Origin: Rheum nobile
Lineage: Eukaryota; Streptophyta; Magnoliopsida; Caryophyllales; Polygonaceae
Reading direction: 5' to 3'
DNA: 64,000 bases
Assembly (NCBI GenBank): GCA_027886185.1
Contig: WOAB01000878.1
Location: 2,926,001 to 2,990,000, forward strand
The translations under genes and the position numbers were made by a program. The notes beneath the pieces were generated by a model. It did no database searches. It saw only the letters and a list, made by a program, of their open reading frames with translations, and was not told where the DNA came from. Below are positions 55,315-64,000 of this stretch, piece by piece. Every line of letters starts with the position of its first letter. Positions within the stretch are counted from its first letter, which is position 1.

Positions 55315-57564
55315 CTATGCGATCTTGTGTTCGACCGCGTTGTTCATGGAAGCGACATAGCATTCCTTTGCGGTCCTTTGATCTCCTTTGATTTCTTGGA
55401 CTCCCCATTCGGTGGGGAATTTGATGACTTGATGATATGTTGAAGGTACTGCCTTCATAGCGTGTATCCACGGCCTGCCAAGAATACAATTGTAGGGAGA
55501 CAGACAGTCTAGGACTAAGAATTTAACATGTCGGTTAATTCCTCCAGCGTATGTGGTCAGAATGATTTCGACAGTCGTGTGCTTAACCTCACCGCTGAAC
55601 CCGACCAGTGGGGTCGATTTATTGATTAGGTCGTTCTCAGTCAGACCCATTTCTTTGAGAGCGTCGAGGGTCAAGAGGTTTGTCGAACTTCCTATATCGA
55701 TTAGTACTCTCCGGATTAAGCAATTACCAATGGACAAAGAGATTACCAGACCGTCATGGTGACTATCCGACCCATCGGAGTCGGATTCGTCGAATGTGAC
55801 CGTCGGAAGGTTAGATGCCCTCCTTGGTTTGAATTCCGATGCTTCGGGCTTGTCGCCTTTGCTTTCCTTGGTGTGTCGCTTAGCCGCGGAGTACGTGTTC
55901 CCGCATATGTCGGATCCACCTGAAATGGTATTGATAACTTTCGTATGGATAGGAGATGGGGGTTTGTTCTGTTTTAACTGATCTCGGCGTTCCATGGTGG
56001 CTTTTGCCCGTTCCGAGATGACGTCGCGTAACAGCCCCTGTGATAGCAGCCTAGCAACCTCCTTTCGTAGGGCGATGCACTCGTCGGTCGAATGACCATG
56101 GTCGCCGTGGAATTCACACCATCGATTCATGTCCTTCTTGACGTCCGGTCGGTCGCTCTTTCGGGGCCATCTTACGTCTTTTCCATACTTGTCGAAACTC
56201 TTGACGAGCTCCGACACGGAAACGTTGAAGTTATAAGACTGGACCCTAGGAGGCAACACAGAACCGTCTCTCCATTCTTGTGACCTGTCTTGGAAAGAAT
56301 TTACCTGATTTGCTTCGTTTCGATTACGAGAATAGGGATGTGGACGTCTGTCCCGACGATTATCGGAGGAATGTTTGCGATCGGATGGATCGGGTCCGTG
56401 CGAGGCTTTACGCGACTCACGGTCCTCTTCCAGCCTTACCTCGGCCATAGTTTTGGCCTGAACATCTTCGAAACTTTTGCAGGGATACTTGGTAATCTCA
56501 TCGTAGAGATTGCTGTCTTTGACCAGGCCTTGTCGGAATGCTTCGATAGACGTTGTGACGTCACGGTGGGGGATTCCCACTTTCTCTTTGTTGTACCTGT
56601 TAAGATAATTTCGGAGAGATTCATTGTACCTTTGTGTGACTCGGTAGAGGTCACTCGATTGTTTCTCATGCTTCCGACTGCTAGCGAACTGGCTCTTAAA
56701 AGAGTTGACCAGATCCGCAAATGATGTGATCGTTCCCTGAGGCAAACGCATAAACCAAGTTAGTACGGGGCCCGCGAGGGTCGTGCCAAAGCTTTTGCAT
56801 ATGACATCCTCGCGACTCTCCCTTGAAACAGATGCAGCCATTAGTTTTTGTTTATAGAGAGAGATATGGTCATCTAGATCGGTGGTGCCGTCGAATGTCG
56901 CCATGTTGGGGAGATGGAATTTCTTGGGGATCTCGACCCTTGCGATTTCTTCGACGAACGGGGATTCTTCGAATCCGCCGGACGCTTCTCTCTCGATCGG
57001 TTGCGGGACTCCTGGGAACCTATTGAAACGATCGTCGATTGCCTTCATGTGTCGGTCGAGCGTTTGCTGAAAAAGGGCCATGACATCTGGCGGATTGGCA
57101 ACCTGTGTTTCGTCGATTCGGGCTCCAACAGACCCAATCGGTGTAGGAAAGGTGACATGGTTAGTCGAGAATGGACTAGCGAAAGGAGTTCGAGACGTAC
57201 CCTCAGTGTGTCCGGGACGTCGTATGCTGGGAGGCGTTGGCTCGATATTGTCCATGTCGAGGCGCGTTCGGGCGCCGCCGTGGACGGGCGCGTTCCGAGA
57301 TCCCGAGGCCACTGATTGTACCTGCGACTTAAGAGACTCGTTCTCACGGGTTAGTTGCGCGATCTCGGCTTCGGATTGGGTTGACAAAGCGGCTAGGGCT
57401 TCGGTTTTCTGACGTTGCTGGGCTAGTTCCTCTTGAAGGGCGGCCATTTTTTGAGAGAGTTCTTGGAACTGGGTTGGAGTAGGATTTTCGATTGGGTTTT
57501 CTGTGCTTTGGGTTTCGTCTTCGAGACGTGGTTCTTCGTTATCAATAGTGGGATCAATAGCCAT
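55315..57564 (-). CDS. Gag-protease of the Retand-type element
   Basis: 749 codons from ATG 57,564 (MAIDPTIDNEEPRLEDE). A coiled coil lies near residues 35-90. The retrotransposon gag domain is about residues 210-350 (HLPNMATFDGTTDLDDHISL, WFMRLPQGTITSFADLVNSF). The knuckle-like CEFHGDHGHSTDEC lies near residue 475. The retropepsin is near the C-terminus (VLIDIGSSTNLLTLDALKEM, ILGRPWIHAMKAVPS). The protease site reads DIGS instead of the usual D(T/S)G. It ends at TAG 55,315-55,317, directly followed in frame by CAA CCA and then pol, the context of leaky stops. Confidence 0.93.
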   Translation of the reverse strand: MAIDPTIDNEEPRLEDETQSTENPIENPTPTQFQELSQKMAALQEELAQQRQKTEALAALSTQSEAEIAQLTRENESLKSQVQSVASGSRNAPVHGGARTRLDMDNIEPTPPSIRRPGHTEGTSRTPFASPFSTNHVTFPTPIGSVGARIDETQVANPPDVMALFQQTLDRHMKAIDDRFNRFPGVPQPIEREASGGFEESPFVEEIARVEIPKKFHLPNMATFDGTTDLDDHISLYKQKLMAASVSRESREDVICKSFGTTLAGPVLTWFMRLPQGTITSFADLVNSFKSQFASSRKHEKQSSDLYRVTQRYNESLRNYLNRYNKEKVGIPHRDVTTSIEAFRQGLVKDSNLYDEITKYPCKSFEDVQAKTMAEVRLEEDRESRKASHGPDPSDRKHSSDNRRDRRPHPYSRNRNEANQVNSFQDRSQEWRDGSVLPPRVQSYNFNVSVSELVKSFDKYGKDVRWPRKSDRPDVKKDMNRWCEFHGDHGHSTDECIALRKEVARLLSQGLLRDVISERAKATMERRDQLKQNKPPSPIHTKVINTISGGSDICGNTYSAAKRHTKESKGDKPEASEFKPRRASNLPTVTFDESDSDGSDSHHDGLVISLSIGNCLIRRVLIDIGSSTNLLTLDALKEMGLTENDLINKSTPLVGFSGEVKHTTVEIILTTYAGGINRHVKFLVLDCLSPYNCILGRPWIHAMKAVPSTYHQVIKFPTEWGVQEIKGDQRTAKECYVASMNNAVEHKIA

Positions 57565-57598
57565 GGTTGGAAGATTCTGGAAAGGTGATCGGCAAGTT

Positions 57599-57616
57599 GC
57601 CCCATGGTGGGCGCCA
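57599..57616 (-). other. Primer binding site, tRNA-Lys
   Basis: The minus strand reads TGGCGCCCACCATGGGGC, one base different from the complement of the plant tRNA-Lys(CUU) 3' end. It lies 3 nt from the 5' LTR. Confidence 0.9.
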
Positions 57617-57619
57617 AAT

Positions 57620-58318
57620 TGTTTTAGGGCGAAAAGATCGGACGACCTAAATCGCCTTAGACGGGGTAACTAGTCGATCGGACGATGGGAAATAATCCAA
57701 ACCAAGCAAATAATAGGTAAACAAGAAATAAATATATAATAGAAAGATGATTTTATTAGATATCGTGTGAATCGGATTAGATCGTAATACAACTTATCGT
57801 AATAAAATCAGAGATCGAGTGGGACTCGACCGATGACTTGTGAGTGGCGACCGGCAGGGGTCAGGCGTAGGCAGCCGTTTGGAGAGCTAGATGGAGAGCG
57901 AGAGTGCTGTTCTGGTGAGTTTGCTAAGTGAGAATGTGTGTCCTCTGCGTAGTTGTGAGTTCCCTGATCTTATCTTCTTCGTCGTTCCAAATATGGTAAG
58001 TCCCTTTACTCCTGTGGCCGTTGCACCGTTTTTATGTTTTTATCTTCAATACCGAGTGTAATGGCAAGGATTTCGCCGTTGAATTACTGGCAATTAAGGT
58101 GTTTGAACGTTGCAGATGTTGCATGATCTGAGCATTAAATGCGTGGCGAGATCTACGCGATCTTGTCGGATGACTCTTGACTGGAGAGGTTTTGTCGGGT
58201 GTCGCTCGACCAGAGAAGCCTTGTCGACTCTTCTGAACTCGTCTGCCATTCTCCCGATTTGCAATGGGCTTGGGCTCGGTCCTCTCGATCTGTCTTCTCT
58301 GAGAATCCAGGCCCAACA
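57620..58318 (-). repeat. 5' LTR of the Retand-type element
   Basis: 699 bp, bounded by TGTTTTAGGG and GGCCCAACA; near-identical to the LTR at 48,230-48,929 with few substitutions. Confidence 0.93.
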
Positions 58319-58323
58319 CTCAT

Positions 58324-58491
58324 ATTCTCCAAAAACGCCTCCTAAAGATCCTGAAATGAAACAAACGCAAGAGTAGACTCCAGACACTACAAACCTACTA
58401 AAACCAAATAAAACTAAAAGGAAAAAGGAGCAAAACAAACCTATTCAAGAGAAATAAACATGATCTAAACTAGCCTAAATGCATGCTATCA
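58324..58491 (-). repeat. Remainder of the Athila-like 5' LTR
   Basis: The last 168 bp of the LTR split by the Retand insertion. It matches 43,069-43,236 and ends GCATGCTATCA next to the CAATA target duplication. Confidence 0.92.
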
Positions 58492-59046
58492 CAATACGTT
58501 TATCAAAATAAACCAGAACTTCCACCGATCGTTATAAATGATGACGATGATCTTGATGCGTTCAAGTTCTTGAACAACTCTGGAGAAAATTCATCAGAGT
58601 GGAATATTGAGCTGTACACCAACCTTTTAAAGAAGGAATAAATTCTAAGTGAAAGGGATGAACATCATACTCTTCCTTCTCCAATAGCTCCACCACCAAC
58701 TCAGAACCAAGACAATAGAGACTTGTTCAAGTCGTTTTTTAACAAAGACAAAGCACCTGACACTGACGTCAGGTCAGTTGATGAAATTATTGAAGCTGAC
58801 AACGAAGCAGAGTTAAGGAGATTAAAAAGGGATGAAGTGAGGGGGAACGACAAGAGAAAGTGTCCCATGATACTGGAAGACATTATATCATTGAGCAGCA
58901 ATGATGAGGACATTGAAGCTGCTACATCAAGAAACAAAGGAAAGGAGAAAATGATTGATTATGCCAATAGTGGAGATTCTTTGGAGGATGAGTTAGGAGA
59001 TGGTTTTGATTACCGGGGCTGTTATCAATCAGGTGATGATGATCGT

Positions 59047-59621
59047 TGTTTTGGGGCGAAAGGATCGGACGACCTAAATCGCCTTAGACGGGGTAACTAG
59101 TCGATCGGGTGATAGAGAACAATCCAAACCAAGCAGATAATTGACAAGCAAAAGATAAATGTAGAATAGTGAGATGATTTTATTAGATAATGTATCGATC
59201 GGATCGAATCGAGATACAAATTATCGTAATTTAGACCGAGTGGTCGTGTAGGACTCGACCGATGACTTTTAGGTGGAGACCGGTGGAGAGTAAGCGCAGA
59301 TGCTTGCTAGAGAGCTAAGCGGGCAGCGTAAGTCTTTTCCATTGTGACCGTTGTGTTTTTCTAATATCTTCGTCTTCAATGCCGGGAGCAATGGCAAGGA
59401 TTATGCCATTTAATTGCTGCAATTATAGTGGTTTGAATGCTGTGGACGTTGCGTGATCTGGGCATTAAATGTATGGCGAGATTCTCGCGATCCTATCGGA
59501 GGGCATTCGACCAGAGAAGCCTTGTCGCCTCCTCTGGGCCTTCTCCTTTGTTCTTCCGATCTGCAATGGGCTTGGGCTCGGTTCACTTGATCCATCTTCT
59601 CCGGGGATGCCAGGCCCAACA
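59047..59621 (-). repeat. 3' LTR of the second Retand-type element
   Basis: 575 bp from TGTTTTGGGG to AGGCCCAACA, with deletions relative to the 700-bp LTR of the first copy. Confidence 0.9.
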
Positions 59622-59933
59622 ATAGCCCCAAGTTGCCTTGGGTTTTCGGTTTAGGCAAGTAAAACGGAATCCATGGCAACTTCTCTAGATACGATCTTCA
59701 CCATCCTTTTTTGGCACGTTTGCTCAGGGCTACGTGGCGCGTGATCGGGGCATGATGCGACGCCTCTGCAAATCTTTGCTTCCCTCCATAAATTCAGAGA
59801 AGAGGGAATCGATTAGTCTTCATCCCATCTTCCTTTGCAAGTTTCTTCCGGTAAGTTTCTCGGTCTCTTTCGCCATAGTTTTCTGATTTCTCTAGTCATA
59901 GCTCTTTGATCTCTCTCTCTTTCCATTCTCGGA

Positions 59934-62181
59934 ATGGTTTCCATCGAGGCTTCCGAGTCGTCGAAGACTCTTTCCGATTCTCGTGAAGGCGAAACTCCTC
60001 CTCGTTTCATTTTGAAGGAGTCGGATGCATTGACTAGCACTTTGTCCCAGGCGGAGCTGGATCAAGTTCTCCAAGTCAGAGGCTTTCCACCGGAGACGGT
60101 CGCCAGGTTGCCTCATCCAGACGAGAGGGCCGATGCGCGTTACGAAGGATGGATTTGCTTCTACGCATACCCGTTTAGAATAGGGCACAAATTTCCTTTC
60201 TCTCCCCTTAGCCACTTTGGCGCTGGCGCCATGTCAAGTAATGCCTCAGGCGTGGAGAGTTCTAAGGGTTTTAGACCTTGTGAATGTTCAAACTGGGGCC
60301 GATTTTGATTTTGACGCTCTGTGGTATAACTACTTTATTGGGTCGAAGAGTTCCTATCGCGTTCAGTTGCGTATCCGACATGGTCGGAAGCCTTTGGTGC
60401 AGAGCCCTGATGTCAACGACCGCGGATGGGGTCGAAGTTCTTTTTCGTCGAACGTTCTTCTTTGGAGAAGGAGGGAGAGTGTCCGTTTTTGTTAACGGAG
60501 TGGCGGATCGATAGTATGTATTTGTATTCTCTTTCGCGTATTTTATGTGTCTTAACTCTTGCCTTAACTTTTTTTTTGTAGTCCCCGAATCAGAAGATCT
60601 AGAAGTGAGTAGCCGGTCGGAAGGCTTGTCAAAGATTGTCCTTGAAATTCCCGCGTCTGAAAGAAAGTTCATGAACGTCAACCTGCTGTCGACGACTCCT
60701 GCCTCTCAAGACGACATGTCGAATGTCTCATCGTCTCGTGCAAAAGGTAGATTCTTGACTCCAGGCGTCTTTTACTGTTTTTCGTTTTGTCGTGTACTTT
60801 AGGATTTCTCCCTTTTTGTTGTTCTATCGTGTCAGGTTCCCCTGGTGGTCGATCGAGTGCTCGTTTGAGGGTGGCATCAGGGAAAAGTCTGATCGAGCAG
60901 AGGAAAGCGGCGGCCAAAGCCACATCAAGCAAACTGGATCTGGTGGATCTGACGGTTCCACTCAAGACTGGCTCTAAGAGGAAGGCGAGCGCTCGCCCTG
61001 AAGACGTCAAGGTGGAGGACATCCCTAGGAAAAAGAGTGTGACTGCTGAGGGGGTCGGCAAGATCGGTGCCGTCGGACAGTCGATCGCCGACCTTTTTTG
61101 TGCTCAGGACCCGACTTTGAAGTCAGAAGTTAAGGATGTCTCCCCTCTAGACTGCATTGGTGAAGCGGGATGCTCCGCGTGGAGGGTGAGTTGCCCTTTG
61201 TTCTTGTTTTTATGTTTCTTTGTGCTCGACTGCGTTTCTTGATTGTGTTTTTGTGTTGTCGTGTGTCTTTTTGTCAGGCCTTCCAGTATTTCTTGGGAGC
61301 TTACTCCGGTGTTCAGGCGATGCTTGTCAAGGCTGAGGACAGGGATGCTAGGTCAGAGTCCGACCTTGTGTCTTTGAGGACCAAGCTGGAGGGAGCGGAG
61401 AGTCGCTGCCGTGAGACTGAGCGTCGCCTCCCCAGGGAGCTGAAGAGCAGTCAAGAAGAGCTGGTCGCAAGTCGAAGGGAGTTTGAAGAGTGCCGATCGG
61501 GCGTTGAGGAGGAGGTGAGGCGGGCTCGCATTGCCGATGGCCAAATTGCTGGTAACGTTGGGGCTTTTTATGCGGTAAAGTCGCGCATCGAAATGATCGA
61601 GGAGTTCAACGAGGGCAAGCATGAGCTCTAGGACCTGAAAGCGGAGAAGGAGACTCTGGACTCCATGTTCCCAAAGGGCGATCCTGGTAGGGGTGAGCAC
61701 GGGCCGACGGAACCGAAGCCCGAACCGAACCCGGCCCGAAAAACCCAAACCGAACCCATACTCCTTCGGTTCGGGTTTCGGGCCGCACTTATTACCATTT
61801 CGGGTTTCGGGTCGGTTCGGGTTCGGTTCGGGTTCGGTTCGGGTTTCGGGTTTTAGTGCATTTTTGCCCCTTTTCCCCCTTTGAGTGTTGTTTAGCCCGA
61901 ACCCGACCCGAACCAGAACCGAACCGAAGTGTTCGGGTTCAGTCTTCGGTCCCATGTTTTTGGGCTTTTCGGGTTCGGTTCGGTTCGGGTCGGGTTCTGG
62001 CCCATGCTCACCCCTAGATCCTGGTCAGGAGCTGTTTTGCTTAGCCGGCGTCGGAGAGGAGGCCGTGGATGAAGGCGCCGATGAGGACGAGGCCAATCTT
62101 GGTGATGTCGAGCCGACTGATGAGATAGCTTCTCTGGAGCCAGCCCCTGCGGAAGGTAATGCCATTGCTCCCGACGCTTGA
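59934..62181 (+). pseudogene. Antisense ORF of the second Retand-type element, broken
   Basis: Same exon plan as 49,237-51,172: about 59,934-60,513, 60,582-60,746, 60,836-61,185 and 61,278-62,181, with conserved GT/AG sites. Exon 1 has a deletion and frame shift near 60,207 (FPFSPL then a different frame before VMPQAWRVLRVLDLV) and another near 60,440. Exon 4 has a TAG at about 61,629 (EGKHEL then stop) and is split by a 329-bp MITE. The acidic C-terminal tail resumes after the MITE (LFCLAGVGEEAVDEGADEDE). That splice sites persist while the frame is broken shows the introns are ancestral to both copies. Confidence 0.85.
61688..62016. mobile_element. hAT-type MITE, 329 bp
   Basis: Terminal inverted repeats TAGGGGTGAGCACGGGCC and GGCCCATGCTCACCCCTA differ at one position. 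An exact 8-bp target duplication, GATCCTGG, flanks it (61,680-61,687 and 62,017-62,024). The interior is built of CGGTTCGGGTT-type repeats. The 8-bp TSD and TAGGGGTG ends fit the hAT superfamily. It has no coding capacity. Confidence 0.9.
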
Positions 62182-62984
62182 TTTGTTTTCTCCGCGTAGT
62201 ATGACTTTCTTTGCCCCACCTGTGTGTGGGTTTGAATATTATGTGTTTTGGTGACCCGTCCACCATCGCGGGTCGCATGATATTTCTGAATGACCGTCGT
62301 TAAAAGTCCTACAGATGTGTAGGCATACAATGTGTTTTGGCGACCCGTCCACCATCGCGGGTCGCGTATTTGTATAAAGATGCTTTTATTTTGATGCAAT
62401 TGTATTTTTACATATAGAGTCGTATGCTAGTTCGTTTCGTACATGTTCGTCGGACCTTCAAGGAAGTTGTCGATGACGTTTTGTATTTCGTGTATGTTGG
62501 TTTCACCCGTATGCTCCGTCGAGTGGGGTTTCACCGTGTATATGTATATAGAGCAGGCCTGCGACGTGTTTTGTATATGTGTTAGTCATGACATTATGCC
62601 GGGGAGGTAAGCAATATGTTTTATTGCGTAAATGTAATAATGTGTTATACCTTATGTTTTGTGTAAGGCAGGCGGTGTGCTGACGTGCCTATATTGTCAT
62701 CTCCCCGTGTTCCGATCGATCGTGTAATGTAATGTAAGCGCTTTTTTTTTTGCGGATGACAGGATCCAATGTAAATGTTGTTCTGTATTTGTGTTTTTGT
62801 AAGGAGGAAGTCTTCGCTTAGTGTCAGATGATGATATGTAAAAGGAAATAGCGATGTACATGCGACAACATGCGGTATATATGCGACAGGTAGCAATGTA
62901 TATGCGATAGCATGCGATTTGTATGCGACATGTAGTAATGTATATGCGATGTATAAGATTTGTGTGATGTTTTACCTCATTGGT
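62182..62984. other. Spacer between the antisense ORF and integrase, second Retand copy
   Basis: Non-coding. It contains two GACCCG...CGGGTC hairpins (about 62,250 and 62,339) and a diverged ATGCGA tandem repeat (62,850-62,955), matching the spacer of the first copy. Confidence 0.75.
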
Positions 62985-64000
62985 TCAGAAATGGTAGAGT
63001 TTTAGATGTGCTGCGTTCCAACTCCTCGGGATCGGTCGTCCGTCTTTATCCTTTAGCTGATATGCTCCCTGTCCGACCACTTCGGTGATCAAGTAAGGTC
63101 CTTCCCACTGTGGTGCTAGCTTTCCGTCGGATGGGTTCTTAGTGTTCTGGAAAGTTTTCCTGAGGACCCAGTCTCCGACCTTGAATGCCTTGATTCGGAC
63201 GTTCTTGTTGTAGCTCCTTGCGACTTGTTGTTGGAACCTGACCATCCTGATTCGGGCTTTCTCTCTGATTTCGTTCGCTGTGTCCAGATTGTATGCTAGC
63301 TCGATGTCGTTTTGTTCATTTGTCTGAAGGTTGCAGCGAGCGGTCGGAACCAGTAACTCAGCCGGGATGACCGCCTCACTCCCATAGACGAGAGAGAAAG
63401 GCGATTGCCCGGTCACATTCTTTGGAGTAGTCCCGTCAGACCAGAGAATAAGTGGGAGTTCGTCTGCCCATTTGCCTTTAGCCCCTGTGAGGCGTTTCTT
63501 GAGGTTGTTGATAATGATCTTGTTGCTGGATTCGGCTTGTTCGTTGGATTGCGGATACCGAGGTGTGGATGTGACCAACTTGATGTTCCACTGGTCGCAG
63601 AAGGTTCGAGTCTTATGACTGATGAATTGGGAGCCATTGTCGCACACGATTTCTGATGGGATGCCAAATCTGCACAAGATATTGCGTTTTACGAATGAAA
63701 TGACGTGTTGATCTTTTACCTCTCTGTAGGCTTCAGGTTCGATCCATTTAGAGAAGTAGTCCGTCATGGCAAGGAAGAACACTCTTTGACCCGACACGGG
63801 GGGGAGCTTTCCGACGATGTCCATTCCCCATCTCATAAAGGGCCATGGAACTAGGGTCGGATGGAGGAGCTTCGAAGGCTGATGATGGACGGGTGCGTGC
63901 CGCTGACAGGCATCGCATCTCTTGGTGTATTCCATGGCGTCTTTGTTCATCGTTGGCCAATAGTACCCGTTTCATAGGGCTTTTCCCGAGAGGCTTCGTC
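62985..64000 (-). pseudogene. Integrase of the second Retand-type element, mostly open
   Basis: An open frame from MNKDAMEYTK (63,950) to the stop at 62,985 covers CDACQRHAP, the DDE core (MDIVGKLPPVSGQ, AMTDYFSKWIEPE, VCDNGSQFISHKT, YPQSNEQAESSNK with the catalytic Glu) and the C-terminal GDWVLRKTFQNTK region. It retains the 12 residues deleted in the first copy. Upstream of the Met, an in-frame TGA (about 63,974, probably a mutated CGA) interrupts the zinc-finger part. RT should follow beyond the window. Confidence 0.9.

Larger units (their letters stand above)
48230..58318 (-). mobile_element. Tat/Retand-type gypsy retrotransposon, nearly complete
   Basis: A 10.1-kb minus-strand element with a perfect target duplication CTCAT (48,225-48,229 and 58,319-58,323). 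LTRs are 700 and 699 bp, bounded by TGTTTT and CCCAACA. The primer site matches tRNA-Lys. The order is gag-protease, RT, two RNase H domains, integrase, and a spliced ORF on the opposite strand before the 3' LTR. The second RNase H and the antisense ORF are known marks of the Tat/Retand branch. Gag, pol and integrase are all in one frame, broken by four stop codons. Confidence 0.95.
41656..58491 (-). mobile_element. Athila-like LTR retrotransposon, internally deleted, with a nested Retand element
   Basis: Minus-strand element with a perfect target duplication CAATA (41,651-41,655 and 58,492-58,496). The LTRs are 41,656-43,236 (1581 bp) and 46,817-48,229 plus 58,324-58,491 (also 1581 bp once the nested element is removed). 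The primer site matches tRNA-Asp. The interior encodes deleted gag, protease, and only the C-terminal tail of integrase; RT and RNase H are gone. Its 3' untranslated region matches the other Athila-like element at 10.0-11.4 kb. Confidence 0.92.
41471..59046 (+). pseudogene. mudrA-like MULE transposase N-terminus, split by nested retrotransposons
   Basis: The two coding pieces are 41,471-41,655 and 58,497-59,046; everything between is inserted retrotransposon. Joined across the target duplication, the frame reads VVYVKFISGGEW, then LRNKWTEKNPFDEEK, then PIVINDDDDLDAFKFL. This resembles the N-terminal, PB1-like part of plant MuDR-family transposases, including the typical D-rich segment before the DNA-binding domain. 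Lesions are a TAG at about 41,541 and TAA at 58,639-58,641. An acidic, Ser-rich linker (MILEDIISLSSNDEDIEAA) follows before a second retrotransposon cuts the exon at 59,046. The catalytic DDE domain is not in the window. Confidence 0.7.
59047..64000 (-). mobile_element. Second Retand-type element, truncated by the window edge
   Basis: Same family and orientation as 48,230-58,318. A 575-bp 3' LTR (59,047-59,621) is inserted in the mudrA exon after ATCGT. The antisense ORF, spacer repeats and integrase follow in the same order; RT and gag lie beyond 64,000. It is more diverged, with a shorter LTR, and the antisense ORF is broken, so it looks older than the first copy. Confidence 0.92.

Overview
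This is a stretch of plant nuclear DNA, almost certainly from a eudicot. The evidence is spliced ORFs with GT/AG introns, plant-type LTR retrotransposons primed by tRNA-Asp and tRNA-Lys, MULE transposases, a BAHD acyltransferase pseudogene, and captured pieces of plant ATP-citrate lyase and YKT6 genes. I cannot name the species. I found no intact host gene; nearly everything is transposable-element sequence in nested layers.

Left part (1-31.8 kb). After AT-rich DNA and a probable solo LTR, four related DNA elements (here called A, B, C, D) lie end to end from about 2.2 to 18.15 kb. They are separated only by short (TA)n or (CT)n(TA)n tracts. Their termini are imperfect inverted repeats, each carrying two GTAAAAC-like words about 20 bp apart. 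A carries exons of the ATP-citrate lyase alpha gene, B an unrecognised spliced exon, C a GC-rich tandem repeat, and D the first exon of YKT6. B is split by a 6.9-kb Athila-like LTR retrotransposon that has gag but no reverse transcriptase. After the BAHD pseudogene (18.4-19.7 kb) comes a second chain, E and F. F (21.62-31.79 kb) is the probable master-type element: it encodes a nuclear-type basic protein, a Ulp1-like cysteine protease, and, on the opposite strand, a FAR1-type MULE transposase with SWIM and C-terminal zinc knuckle. Introns and spacers of all these elements are filled with the word GATAT(T/G)CA.

Middle (31.8-41.6 kb). A probable Helitron-like AT-rich segment holds a 261-bp Mutator-type MITE, a short copia-type LTR with a 20-22-bp minisatellite, and a large tandem duplication. 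It abuts a decayed copia gag-protease-integrase region that ends at a mudrA-type MULE fragment.

Right part (41.6-64 kb). The MULE exon is split by a second Athila-like element (minus strand, TSD CAATA). One of its LTRs is itself split by a nearly complete Tat/Retand-type gypsy element (minus strand, TSD CTCAT). That element has gag-protease, an RT with two RNase H domains, a nonsense-interrupted integrase, and a spliced antisense ORF. A second Retand copy starts in the MULE exon at 59,047 and runs off the window; an 8-bp-TSD MITE sits inside its antisense ORF.

The most interesting system is the (TA)n-associated FAR1/Ulp1 MULE family: self-adjacent chains, gene capture, and dense GATAT(T/G)CA arrays reminiscent of the short-motif targets of VANDAL anti-silencing proteins. 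A UAG-CAA-CCA gag/pol junction in the Retand element and a covarying hairpin array in the Athila-like LTRs are also worth checking.
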